In this document: positions 24,555-33,094 of the stretch, piece by piece
Numbering within the stretch: the first letter of the stretch is position 1
Layout: the number at the start of each line of letters is the position of its first letter
Assembly (NCBI GenBank): GCA_016699165.1
Contig: CP064963.1
Span: 744,001-808,000 of the forward strand
Direction: 5' to 3'
DNA length: 64,000 nucleotides
From: Candidatus Melainabacteria bacterium
GTDB lineage: Bacteria; Cyanobacteriota; Vampirovibrionia; Obscuribacterales; Obscuribacteraceae
Position numbers and translations under genes: made by a program
The notes under the pieces: generated by a model
The model's database searches: none
The model's input: the letters and a program-made list of their open reading frames with translations, nothing else
What the model was told of the DNA's origin: nothing

Positions 24555-25079
24555 TTATTTGGCCTCGTTTTTCTTAGCCACTTCTTCTGTCAAAATCGCG
24601 ATGTCGCGGATTACAGCTTCGAGTATTCCAGCAATGCCTCTGGCGCCGGAGTCTAAGCCGCCCATGATGCCGGAGAGAAGTACTTCTCTGCTTGGCAAAT
24701 TGGCGATGTCTTTGACTTGTTTGGCGTTGAGTGCTTTGCCTTCAAACACAGCACCACGGATTTCCCCTTTTTTCAATTTTTTGAGAAATTCCACGGTCGA
24801 TTTGGCTGGTTTAGCCGGATCGTCGTAACCTACAACGTATGCAGAAGGTCCTTTTGCAAGAGAGTTTAATTCTTGAAAATTGGTGCCTTCGGTGGCGCGC
24901 TTCACTAGTGTGTTTTTGCCAACGCAAAGACGAGCATTGTCTTGCATTAGAGCGCGTCTGAAATTGGTCATTTCTGCAACCGTAAGACCTTGAAGGTCAG
25001 TGACGATTGCTACTTTTCCGTTGTCGAAGAACTCTTTGAGGTCCGCTACAACTTCTTTCTTTTTCGTGATGGTTGGCAC
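24555..25079 (-). CDS. rplJ: 50S ribosomal protein L10
   Basis: A 174-residue protein if started at GTG 25079, which has AGGAGG six bases upstream and gives the usual family length; a further upstream start would add 21 non-homologous residues. Conserved blocks KKKEVVADLKE, VAIVTDLQGLTVAEM and the NTLVKRA segment are present, ending in the helix that binds L7/L12. In most bacteria rplK-rplA precede it and rpoBC follow rplL; here the neighbours are a ferredoxin gene (divergent) and a TPR gene. Confidence 0.97.
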   Translation of the reverse strand: MPTITKKKEVVADLKEFFDNGKVAIVTDLQGLTVAEMTNFRRALMQDNARLCVGKNTLVKRATEGTNFQELNSLAKGPSAYVVGYDDPAKPAKSTVEFLKKLKKGEIRGAVFEGKALNAKQVKDIANLPSREVLLSGIMGGLDSGARGIAGILEAVIRDIAILTEEVAKKNEAK

Positions 25080-25282
25080 GTTCGGCCTCCTGAAACAAAA
25101 AAATTCCGGGCATTTAGACTGCTCGGAAAGGCACACAGGCAAGAAGCGAACTTCTGGCTTACTATAATAGTTGTGTGACCTAGGCCGGTTAACTCTCTTT
25201 ATGAGAATCGATTAAACCGCTTGGCGGCACCGACTGTCTGCAGTCTGAATCCCAGCAAGGCTGACTCCCGGGGGAATTAGCT
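25080..25282. promoter_or_regulatory. Divergent leader region between rplJ and the ferredoxin gene
   Basis: A 203-base gap between diverging genes. On the minus strand it forms the rplJ leader, where L10-leader autoregulation by L10-L12 is common in bacteria. Several short complementary segments are visible (for example GCCGCCAAGC, and CGGGAG/CTCCCG-like pairs), but I cannot confirm an L10-leader fold by eye. On the plus strand TATAAT occurs at 25163-25168 without a good -35. Confidence 0.3.
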
Positions 25283-25696
25283 ATGCTAGACTGGCTATTC
25301 TTCCAACTAGCAGCCTTTTGGTCAAGTTTTCGGAACACATTTGGTAAACAATCCTATATATACATGACAGAGCAAAGCCCCAAAGTTTTTGAAAAACACG
25401 TTTTTGTTTGCGTTTCAGGCAAAACCTGCCCCCAGGAAGGTGCTTGTGAAGTGTTTGATGCGCTTCGCAAAGAAATTTTTGAACGCGGACTCAAATCAAA
25501 AATACGCATCAATAAATCAGGTTGTTTTGACCAGTGCGGAAACGGACCTTTGATTGTTGTCTATCCAGATCAAGTCTGGTACGCCAAGGTCCAAATCGAT
25601 GACCTGAAAGAAATTGTTGAAGAGCACCTGCTCAAAGACCGCCCCGTTGAGCGACTTTTCTACGACGGCTCGGGACGCAAAGCTTGTACTCGTTGA
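25283..25696 (+). CDS. Thioredoxin-like [2Fe-2S] ferredoxin
   Basis: A 137-residue protein from ATG 25283; ATG 25364 would give a 110-residue protein nearer the family length, and the extra 27 residues are hydrophobic and aromatic. The cluster ligands are the set typical of thioredoxin-fold ferredoxins (NuoE C-domain, Aquifex Fd4, cyanobacterial bidirectional hydrogenase partners): CVSGKTCPQEGAC followed by SGCFDQCGNGP. It is a low-potential electron carrier. GGGGGAA upstream of 25283 is a weak ribosome site. No partner enzyme adjoins it. Confidence 0.88.
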   Translation: MLDWLFFQLAAFWSSFRNTFGKQSYIYMTEQSPKVFEKHVFVCVSGKTCPQEGACEVFDALRKEIFERGLKSKIRINKSGCFDQCGNGPLIVVYPDQVWYAKVQIDDLKEIVEEHLLKDRPVERLFYDGSGRKACTR

Positions 25697-25836
25697 TACA
25701 GAGGCCAGTAGAAGATGCCCATTTTATAATTAATAAGTTTAAAAGTCGGGCAGTTTAACTTCTATCTGGCGATTACAACTTTCCCAAAATTCCAAAAATC
25801 AAACATTTTTTCTATGACTAGTATCTTAAATAACAA

Positions 25837-27069
25837 ATGAGTCGCAAACTTCGTCTTCAACACACTCTTGTCTTCCAGTCATCATTTCCGCTTTTTTTGC
25901 GCCGCATAGTTCTTATTTTTATGACCGTGCCTGGAATCTATTTTGGCATTCTTGCTTGCACAATTTTTTCAGGCATATTGCTAGTAATAATTCTAATTCT
26001 CGACGCTTTGCTATCAATCTTGCTTGTTCTTTTTTCACTTGATGGAATTGAAGGAAAGGTAATAGTAGATGCAGAGGGAATCGAATGGCGCTCCCCCTTA
26101 AAGAAAACGCGCCTGCTCTGGAATGAGGGGTTAAGCTTTCAGGTCAGAGAAAAGTATTCCAGGGGTGGAACAATTCGCGTATATGATGTCATCTCACCAA
26201 CTGCAACTATTTCATTTGGCGAAAACCTTCGAAACCATCTTTATTTGCGCAGCATAATCAACGCCGGTATCAATGGTGTTGCAGATCGTAATTCGGAAGT
26301 GGCTTTACCACCTATGCCCTTAGATATTGACCACAATACTCAGACTGTAAATAGTCTGCTTTTTGGCGCAATCATGGCGTTTTTCGGAGCGGTCATTGTA
26401 GGAATATTGCTTTACGAGGATGTTAGAGTGATCTACTTTGTTCCAACTGTGCAGATAAAAGATGTTGCAAAGTATGCAGATAACTACAAAGAAATTCGAG
26501 TCAAAGGCAAATTACATTTAGAACCCCCAGTGGTGGCAAGAGATGATAAGCACACATACGGATATCAGTTTTTACAGCTCAGCGGCTCTACTGATGCAGA
26601 TGTGAGCCTTTCGACTCCTGGAGATATCACTATTGTAAACGGCGCAGAAAAACTGACAATAAGAGTTCCAGATCTTCCAATATCTAATTTTGGCGCGCCA
26701 CTTCAAACTAAATTTGAGAGAAATTGGCAAAAATCTAAAATAGGTCAGTTAACAACACCGGGCGTTGATGAGCATTTGCAAAAATACGAAGACTTACTAC
26801 CGAACAAAAACCTTCAAATTTCAGTATGGAATATCGAGCAAGACCAACCGATTGAAGTCTTAGGTCTCATCAAAACCGAAAAAAATTCATTGTTTCTTCA
26901 ACCGAACAAGTATGCGATCAATTGGATGTCACCAAGCCCAAATAAAAAACTTGAGAATGACTTTTTGATCAAAGCCATTTTGATGGCGGCAGCGCTAGCG
27001 TTTGGAATATTCATGTTGATAGCGGCGTACTTGAAACTAAAGAAGGCTGAATTTCCAAACTCAATTTGA
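25837..27069 (+). CDS. Membrane protein of unknown function
   Basis: A 410-residue protein. Two hydrophobic segments near the N-terminus (about 20-70), a PH-like beta domain (70-150) with the EGIEWRSPL pattern, another helix (about 172-198), a long extracytoplasmic or cytoplasmic beta domain (205-370) and a last helix (380-400). The segment EIRVKGKLHLEPPVVARDDK loosely recalls GIDE-type membrane domains, but the diagnostic residues are not clear, so no family is claimed. It is a single gene flanked by a ferredoxin and an opposing gene. Confidence 0.6.
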   Translation: MSRKLRLQHTLVFQSSFPLFLRRIVLIFMTVPGIYFGILACTIFSGILLVIILILDALLSILLVLFSLDGIEGKVIVDAEGIEWRSPLKKTRLLWNEGLSFQVREKYSRGGTIRVYDVISPTATISFGENLRNHLYLRSIINAGINGVADRNSEVALPPMPLDIDHNTQTVNSLLFGAIMAFFGAVIVGILLYEDVRVIYFVPTVQIKDVAKYADNYKEIRVKGKLHLEPPVVARDDKHTYGYQFLQLSGSTDADVSLSTPGDITIVNGAEKLTIRVPDLPISNFGAPLQTKFERNWQKSKIGQLTTPGVDEHLQKYEDLLPNKNLQISVWNIEQDQPIEVLGLIKTEKNSLFLQPNKYAINWMSPSPNKKLENDFLIKAILMAAALAFGIFMLIAAYLKLKKAEFPNSI

Positions 27070-27101
27070 ATAGGAATTTTTACCAAGAGAAATGCGCACG
27101 A

Positions 27102-27962
27102 CTAAAAATTAGAATCTTCAATTACAGGCTTTTTGGTGCGCGTTTTCTCTCGATAGTTAGAAAGCAAAAGCTTTACCCTTTCAGTCAGTTCTTTAAGAGG
27201 TGGAATACGCGTTCGCTCAGCTATTAAATTTATTTGGTCCAGAGCAACTTCACGAGTTGGTGGCACCATTTCGGGCTTGTCTCTCACAAGTACGCTCAAA
27301 CAGGCCATGGCTCGAAGTCTATCACCGTGCGAAGGTCGGCATATCTGGCGACAAAAAGCAGAAGTCAATTTTCCAAAATCAAAGTCATAAGGCAAAAGCT
27401 CAAGCCTTGGATAAATGAATTTAGCAACAGCCACTCTGACGTCTTTGTTCACATCATCGAGTGCTGGCATGATTTTAAAAATGGTCTGGGGATAATTGCC
27501 CGACCAGTTGAGCAGCTCAATTGCATCTATTCTTCGGTCTGGATTAGGATCAGATTGAACAATATTGAGCCAGGCGTCTCTTAGCTCTGGCACAGAGCCG
27601 TAAGATGCAAGCTCTCTCGTTTTCTCGTCTGCAACCGCATCAGAGTAGTGTTTTACGCCGTTTGAATATGTCTCTTTGAACGAACGACCGTCATAAGTTA
27701 ATAGGGTCAATCGCTCCCGCAATTCTTTTAAAATGAGATTCGGTTTTTCGGTCGGGACCTTTATATATCGCGGATCGCTGAGTGGTCTTGTGGGGACGAT
27801 TCTGCCTGGTTCACTAATATCTATCACTACAAAAAGATTATCGCTGCCACCATCTACAATATCAGTGTCACAAATTATTCTTCTATCAGTCAGGCTTTTC
27901 TTTACTCGCTCGCACGCTTTTTCCATGCTTGCATATTTGGCTCCAGGAGATAAATGCAGCAT
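27102..27962 (-). CDS. HEAT-like repeat protein (probably the C-terminal part of a frameshifted gene)
   Basis: A 286-residue frame with an N-terminal alpha/beta region (SLTDRRIICDTDIVDGG, LFVVIDIS) and a C-terminal helical HEAT-like section (YGSVPELRDAWLNIVQ, DPNPDRRIDAIELLNW, DVNKDVRVAVAKFI). The ATG at 27962 lies inside the upstream 79-residue frame and directly at an A5 run on the coding strand. Reading through the run with a -1 shift joins it to a signal-peptide-bearing N-terminus. It may therefore be half of one exported protein. Family and function are not known. Confidence 0.6.
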   Translation of the reverse strand: MLHLSPGAKYASMEKACERVKKSLTDRRIICDTDIVDGGSDNLFVVIDISEPGRIVPTRPLSDPRYIKVPTEKPNLILKELRERLTLLTYDGRSFKETYSNGVKHYSDAVADEKTRELASYGSVPELRDAWLNIVQSDPNPDRRIDAIELLNWSGNYPQTIFKIMPALDDVNKDVRVAVAKFIYPRLELLPYDFDFGKLTSAFCRQICRPSHGDRLRAMACLSVLVRDKPEMVPPTREVALDQINLIAERTRIPPLKELTERVKLLLSNYREKTRTKKPVIEDSNF

Positions 27963-28141
27963 TTTTCAAGTTCAGCCCTGGTGGCAAGACTGGAGCCCAT
28001 ATACTCAAGCTCGCCAAAATTGCCAAACGAATCTTTAGCCCAAGCATGAGAGCAAGCGCAAAGTAAAAGAACAGAAGTTAGCGCAACAAAGAGACTCTTG
28101 GTCTTATTTCTTTTTGCTTTCCACTTTGGAGTCGCTGTCAT
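27902..28141 (-). CDS. Signal-peptide-bearing N-terminal piece, frameshifted against the next gene
   Basis: A 79-residue frame with a basic N-terminus, a hydrophobic segment containing LLLCAC and a likely signal peptide, then FGELEYMGSSLATRAELEK. After that point its sequence loses sense (CCIYLLEPN), while the -1 frame continues sensibly as MLHLSPGAKYASMEKACERV. The change falls at A5 (27962-27966 in plus coordinates). It overlaps the end of the WG-repeat gene by 38 bases. Confidence 0.5.
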   Translation of the reverse strand: MTATPKWKAKRNKTKSLFVALTSVLLLCACSHAWAKDSFGNFGELEYMGSSLATRAELEKCCIYLLEPNMQAWKKRASE

Positions 28142-29516
28142 CGCTAGCCTTTGACTTTTCGCTCTTTGTTTGAGGTTTCACATCTTCATCGCTATCTTCT
28201 TTAGAAGATTTAGACGTTTTTGATTCTTTAGAATCTTTAGAAGTTTTCGAGTCTACTTTTGCTTCGGCTTTCTCGTCTTTAGAATCATCCTTAGATTCGT
28301 CCTTTGATTCACCTTTCGAATCTTTTTTAGTTGAATCTTTGACTGCGTCTTTGGACTCTTCTTTAGACTCGTCTTTGGGCTCTTCTTTAGACTCTTCCTT
28401 CGATTCGTCTTTGCCGTCTTCCTTGGACTCGTCTTCTTTGTTTTCTTCGCTAGCTGCATCGGTCTTTGGAGCACCCTTTGGTGATCCATCTTCGTTATAG
28501 GTTTTGAAGAAAACTTCAGGATCGACTTTGACAGCGGCTAGTTGCTCACTGAAAGCACGCGCATCGTCAAACACTGGGGGAATGACAAACTCGCCTCGTG
28601 TATCGATGTAACCTCTTCCTACAGATTGAAGCGGTTGCACTACAGCAAGTCCTTCTGAGAAATTTTCTGCGTATCTGAATTTGAGTTTGAAAGGTCGTTT
28701 ACCTTCTCTATTAATAAAAGCAAACTTTCCACGTTTCTGCTGAATAGCAAGTCCATCATGAAATGACTTGGTAGACTCCAGGCGCGATTTTGGTGCCATT
28801 GTGCCGATGGGGTCAACGACCACAAAGTCGTCTCCCATCTCACCTTCTGCGGTTTGTCCTTTAAAGGTGGTGACACGATCAAATTTGAACTGGATAGATT
28901 GCTCGCCTTTGGCGTTGATAAAGCCCCACTTGCCGGCGGCTGCATTGTAGACAGGACAAAGTCCGTCGTTAAAAAACATGACATCATCGAACTTGGCAGG
29001 AATATCACCGTGTGGATGAGGTCCAAGGTCTTTGAATCCCCATTTCACTTTGCCATCAGCTCCCTTTTCTTTGTATGGCAACATGACAGCATGATCTTCT
29101 GCGTCGGGGTTGCATTCGTGCGCTTCTCCAACGTCTTCATACTTGCAAGGCAAAACAATTGTGCCGTCTTTGCCGATGGCACCCCATTTGCCAGCCATTT
29201 GCACAGCTGCATAGCCAGCGCTAAAAGGCTTGGCATCCTCATAGTTTCGCTCAATTACGAATTTGCCGTCTCTATCGATGAAGCCCCAGCGTGTGTGCAA
29301 GTCGGCGGCAGCTAGACCTTCTGTGAATTGCTTGACCCGGCGATACTTGGGCTTGAGCACAAACTTTCCGCTGTGATCAATAAATCCCCATACCGGACCT
29401 TTTTCGTCTGGCACTTTGATTTCAACGCCGCTATGACCGAAGCATCCAGTAAGTAAACTGGTCATGGCGAAAATCGAGATGAGGAGGCGGAAACTTGTTA
29501 AAGCCTTTAAATTCAT
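28104..29516 (-). CDS. WG-repeat lipoprotein with a Lys/Glu/Ser/Asp tail
   Basis: A 470-residue protein from ATG 29516; a TTG 30 bases upstream is less likely. It has a lipoprotein signal with lipobox LLTGC (Cys25). Residues 30-330 hold at least seven WG repeats, each of the form WGFID-x-GKFV-x-YxxVxxF-x-GLA. Beta-strand WG repeats are thought to mediate binding at the surface. The last 130 residues are almost entirely Lys, Glu, Ser and Asp in units like ESKDES, predicted disordered and highly charged. The start choice is supported by the signal peptide beginning MNLKALTSF. Confidence 0.82.
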   Translation of the reverse strand: MNLKALTSFRLLISIFAMTSLLTGCFGHSGVEIKVPDEKGPVWGFIDHSGKFVLKPKYRRVKQFTEGLAAADLHTRWGFIDRDGKFVIERNYEDAKPFSAGYAAVQMAGKWGAIGKDGTIVLPCKYEDVGEAHECNPDAEDHAVMLPYKEKGADGKVKWGFKDLGPHPHGDIPAKFDDVMFFNDGLCPVYNAAAGKWGFINAKGEQSIQFKFDRVTTFKGQTAEGEMGDDFVVVDPIGTMAPKSRLESTKSFHDGLAIQQKRGKFAFINREGKRPFKLKFRYAENFSEGLAVVQPLQSVGRGYIDTRGEFVIPPVFDDARAFSEQLAAVKVDPEVFFKTYNEDGSPKGAPKTDAASEENKEDESKEDGKDESKEESKEEPKDESKEESKDAVKDSTKKDSKGESKDESKDDSKDEKAEAKVDSKTSKDSKESKTSKSSKEDSDEDVKPQTKSEKSKASDDSDSKVESKKK

Positions 29517-29616
29517 CGTTACTCTTAATTGGTAAGGAAGTGACAAGACAATTTATATCAAAAAACAATAGCTCGTGTCCCGTTACTTACTCTCATTAGA
29601 GTTATACTTGCTTGCT

Positions 29617-31755
29617 ATGACTCATAAATACTTACTTGAAATAGGCACCGAAGAGCTTCCCGCTCCCCAAATCCCCATGATGCTCAATCAGTTGACCGAG
29701 TCGCTGACGCGCGAGTTAACCAATTTGAACTTGACTCCAAAATTGGTCAAAGGATTGTCAACGCCGCGGCGATTGGTGGCGATTGTAGAAGGCTTGCCCG
29801 ATAAGCAACCGACCATCAACAAGAAAGTAAAGGGGCCGCCAGTAAGAACGGCTCTTGATAAGGATGGCAACCCAACTATTGCCGGACAGAAATTCGCCGA
29901 AAAACAAGGCGTTGAATTTAAATCGATCAAGCAAGAAGAAGAAAAAGGCGAACTGTATCTGGTGGCGGACGTTGTCATTGAAGGCAAGCCCACATCTGAA
30001 ATATTGAGTCAGATGATGCCAGGAATTATCTCCGCCATATCTAGCGAGCGTCAGATGCGCTGGGGCGATTACAACCTCAAATTTTCAAGACCAATTCGCT
30101 GGATAGTTTCTTTACTCGACGACAAAGTGATTGAATTCGAACTTGAAAACATCAAAGCCGATCGCAAAACACGCGGACATAGAATTCTTGCACCAGGAAT
30201 GGTGTCAATCGATAGTGTCGACAAGTATTCAGAAACTTTAAAATCGAAAAAAGTTATTGTTTGTCCCAAAGAAAGAGAAGAAGCAATAACAGCCCAAGTC
30301 ATTGCACTGGCAGGTTCTGTATCTGGAAGCGCTAGACGCCTGAGCGGATCACTTTTAGAAGAAGTTGTGCATATTACCGAATGGCCATGTGCCATCATCG
30401 GTGGTTATGATTCAAGCTATTTGGTATTGCCAGATAGACTGCTTGAAACAATCATGGTGCACCACCAGCGATACTTCCCCATTGAAGAAACACAAAACAA
30501 AAACGGCGACTCAAGCACGCACAAAAGCAAGAAACTTTTGCCTTATTTTATTGCAGTCACCAATAACGACATAGACCAGAAAGAAAGCGCCAAGAGTGCC
30601 GTGCGTCAGGGCAATGAGCGAGTACTCAAAGCTCGCTTGGCGGATGGAAAATTCTTTTATTTCGACGATCAAAAAATCAAATTGACACAAAGAGTCGAAG
30701 CTCTAAAACAACTTACTTTCCAAAGAGGTCTTGGCAGTTATTTCGAGAAATCAGAAAGACTGGCAAAGGCAGTGGCTAAAATTGCAGCAGATATCAAACT
30801 AGATAAAGCTGACAGCGAAAAATTAGGTCAAATAGCTCAAACCTGCAAACTCGATTTGGTCACTAATTTAGTGGGCGAATTGCCTGAATTGCAGGGTTAT
30901 GTAGGTTCTTGGTACGCTCGCGAAGAAGGTCTTGGCGAAGAAGTTGCCGTTGCCATCGCCGAGCATTACGCTCCTCGCTCTTTCGATGATGTACCTGCTC
31001 CATCATTTTTGGGTCGCATCACAGCAATCACAGACAAGCTAGATCATCTGGTCGGTTTGTTTGTACTGGGCAAGCGTCCGACAGGATCAAGCGATCCTTT
31101 TGCACTAAGAAGAAACGCTCAGGGTCTTGTCGACACACTACTTGAAGGTCTAGAGCGAGACGGCAAAACGTTCTATATAAACCTTGAGGACAGTGCCAAA
31201 CACTTGCTCGAACTTTATGCAGATACAAACGCGGCAAAAAAAATAGACCAGGAAAAATTACTTTCTGACTTGAATGATTTCCTAACTCAAAGGCTGAAAG
31301 CACGTTTGCTAGATCAAGGTCTTAATCGCATGATCATTGATTCGGTACTTGCTGGCAGTCCACTTAAAAATATCGCCGACACCAGACACAGAGCCACCGT
31401 ACTCGAGAAGCTGGTCCAGACTCCCGAAGGTCTTGGCATAGTGAGAGGATGCGTGCGCATAGCAAACATTGTCGATAAGAAGAACAATTATCAAGTCGAC
31501 CAGGCTAGCCTGAGCGAAACAGTCGAGAAAAAATTGTATGAAGCATTGAAAGACAAAAAGTTCTCTGACGATTACGCAAAGAATCTACAGATATTAGAAG
31601 GGCTTGTTCCGCATATCGACGCCTTCTTCGACGAAGTCATGGTAAACGATCCAGACGACAAAAAACGTCAGAATCGACAGGCTTTACTACAAATGATTCA
31701 TGCTGGATTTAGCAATCTGGGCGACTTCAGCAAGCTGCAGCCATTACTGCCCTAA
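29617..31755 (+). CDS. glyS: Glycyl-tRNA synthetase beta subunit
   Basis: A 712-residue protein from ATG 29617, where the family's LLEIGTEELPAPQ opening begins; an upstream in-frame start adds 14 non-conserved residues. The HD-like and B3/4-like central blocks (MRWGDYNLKFSRPIRW, VHHQRYFP, ADGKFFYFDD) and the C-terminal tRNA-binding part (DPFALRRNAQG, VMVNDPDDKKRQNR) are all present. It forms the alpha2beta2 enzyme with GlyQ, which is not in this window. Its end overlaps the opposing gene by 12 bases. Confidence 0.97.
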   Translation: MTHKYLLEIGTEELPAPQIPMMLNQLTESLTRELTNLNLTPKLVKGLSTPRRLVAIVEGLPDKQPTINKKVKGPPVRTALDKDGNPTIAGQKFAEKQGVEFKSIKQEEEKGELYLVADVVIEGKPTSEILSQMMPGIISAISSERQMRWGDYNLKFSRPIRWIVSLLDDKVIEFELENIKADRKTRGHRILAPGMVSIDSVDKYSETLKSKKVIVCPKEREEAITAQVIALAGSVSGSARRLSGSLLEEVVHITEWPCAIIGGYDSSYLVLPDRLLETIMVHHQRYFPIEETQNKNGDSSTHKSKKLLPYFIAVTNNDIDQKESAKSAVRQGNERVLKARLADGKFFYFDDQKIKLTQRVEALKQLTFQRGLGSYFEKSERLAKAVAKIAADIKLDKADSEKLGQIAQTCKLDLVTNLVGELPELQGYVGSWYAREEGLGEEVAVAIAEHYAPRSFDDVPAPSFLGRITAITDKLDHLVGLFVLGKRPTGSSDPFALRRNAQGLVDTLLEGLERDGKTFYINLEDSAKHLLELYADTNAAKKIDQEKLLSDLNDFLTQRLKARLLDQGLNRMIIDSVLAGSPLKNIADTRHRATVLEKLVQTPEGLGIVRGCVRIANIVDKKNNYQVDQASLSETVEKKLYEALKDKKFSDDYAKNLQILEGLVPHIDAFFDEVMVNDPDDKKRQNRQALLQMIHAGFSNLGDFSKLQPLLP

Positions 31756-32982
31756 ATTAATCGCAACTTCAGCACCACTGCGCTTAACGGTAAACTGCAC
31801 TAGAGCCTGACTCAGAGTCAGTTTGCCAGATTGATAAAGCTCGTACAAAACAGATGCAGTTTCGATTATTTTGCGGTCTTCTCTTAACGCTTCAAGCAAC
31901 ATTACTCGAGACATCGATTGATTGTCGAGCGCACGCTTAACCATGTCGACCATCTCGCCGCCGCCTTCTAAATGACGCATGACAAAATTGCTTAGATGTG
32001 GATCTTCTTCAAGTCTATTGACCAGAACATCAAATTTGTCTTGAGTTAAATAACCACCAAGGCGCATGAACTCTCCAAATCCAATTTTATTTGATTCGGG
32101 ATCGATCATGCCACGTTGCCTCAAAAACTCGAAAGGCGAGATGCTCTTATCTTGCGCTTCTTTGAGTATCTGGCAAGCACTCTCTAAACAGAATTGACTT
32201 TTCCAAAGCATCGATTGAAAAGCAAGCGCAAGACTTACGACTTCCTCGGGAATTGTCCCTGCGTTGACTAAATATTGACCAAGCAATTGCTCGTTCATTT
32301 TAGCTACCTTAACTGCTTTTTCCATATCGTCTGAATTAACAAGGCCGGCTTGAACAAACAATTCGCCTAACTTTACGCGAGTAAGCAGATTATCTGGAAT
32401 GCTATTTGCTGTAGTCTCAGGTGTATCGCCTTTTTGCAGTCTGTCTATCACGCGCTCTCTTGGCACATGTCCTGCACGCAGTTCTCTTTGCAGAGCCAGA
32501 GACAAACGCAAGAAGTCATCTGAAATTCTATCTAACTGAACAAGAACTTGTCCCAGAGGCAATCCTGAATTGTCGGATATGGTCAATCCAAATTCGAGCT
32601 GTTTTTTGTCTATGCAATTAGCTTCTTGTAACAGCTCTCCCAATCTACAACTTGATACATGAGTCTTGTTCACTCCTACTTCAAGCAAAGCTTCAGCGAA
32701 TGACCAGCTGTTTAATTTCATAGACGAGATTGCATCTTTAGCTTGCTCGACATCAATGATTTGATCGCGCAACATCGACTGTGCTTCTACAACAGACTGC
32801 ACAATATTTTGAGGAACAAGTCCAAGTAGCGTTAGAGTTTTACCCAGGGGCATGGCGGTGAAGGAAGAGATTTTCAGTCCCTGTTCCATCTGTTCTCGAC
32901 TGACGATGCCGAATTCGAGTAACAGTTCTCCGAGCTTATAATCCACCGGAACGCTATTTGACACTGAATCTACTCCATGCAA
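31744..32982 (-). CDS. Tandem MshEN-like repeat protein
   Basis: A 412-residue soluble protein made of about four repeats of some 95 residues, opening with KLGELLLEFGIVSREQMEQGL (15), RLGELLQEANCIDKKQLEFGL (about 112), KLGELFVQAGLVNSDDM (about 207) and GFGEFMRLGGYLTQDKF (about 305). Each is followed by a PLGKTLTLLG-like second half and a Gln-rich helix. The spacing of the LGELL-xxG-hydrophobic pairs resembles the MshEN domain of GspE/MshE ATPases, which binds c-di-GMP. No ATPase domain is attached. A start at GTG 32964 is also possible. The function is unknown. Confidence 0.55.
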   Translation of the reverse strand: MHGVDSVSNSVPVDYKLGELLLEFGIVSREQMEQGLKISSFTAMPLGKTLTLLGLVPQNIVQSVVEAQSMLRDQIIDVEQAKDAISSMKLNSWSFAEALLEVGVNKTHVSSCRLGELLQEANCIDKKQLEFGLTISDNSGLPLGQVLVQLDRISDDFLRLSLALQRELRAGHVPRERVIDRLQKGDTPETTANSIPDNLLTRVKLGELFVQAGLVNSDDMEKAVKVAKMNEQLLGQYLVNAGTIPEEVVSLALAFQSMLWKSQFCLESACQILKEAQDKSISPFEFLRQRGMIDPESNKIGFGEFMRLGGYLTQDKFDVLVNRLEEDPHLSNFVMRHLEGGGEMVDMVKRALDNQSMSRVMLLEALREDRKIIETASVLYELYQSGKLTLSQALVQFTVKRSGAEVAINLGQ

Positions 32983-33094
32983 GACGCTAGTCCTCTTAAG
33001 AAATGGGACGCCTGAATCCGGTTTCGCCCGGCTCTAAAACGTGAATATTACCGCATTTTCGAGTAGTTTGTCGACAAAGTCGTAAAATAGAAGA

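Noticed and set aside
25080..25282. A tRNA gene in the rplJ upstream region
   Set aside because: No cloverleaf, T-loop or acceptor stem could be found.
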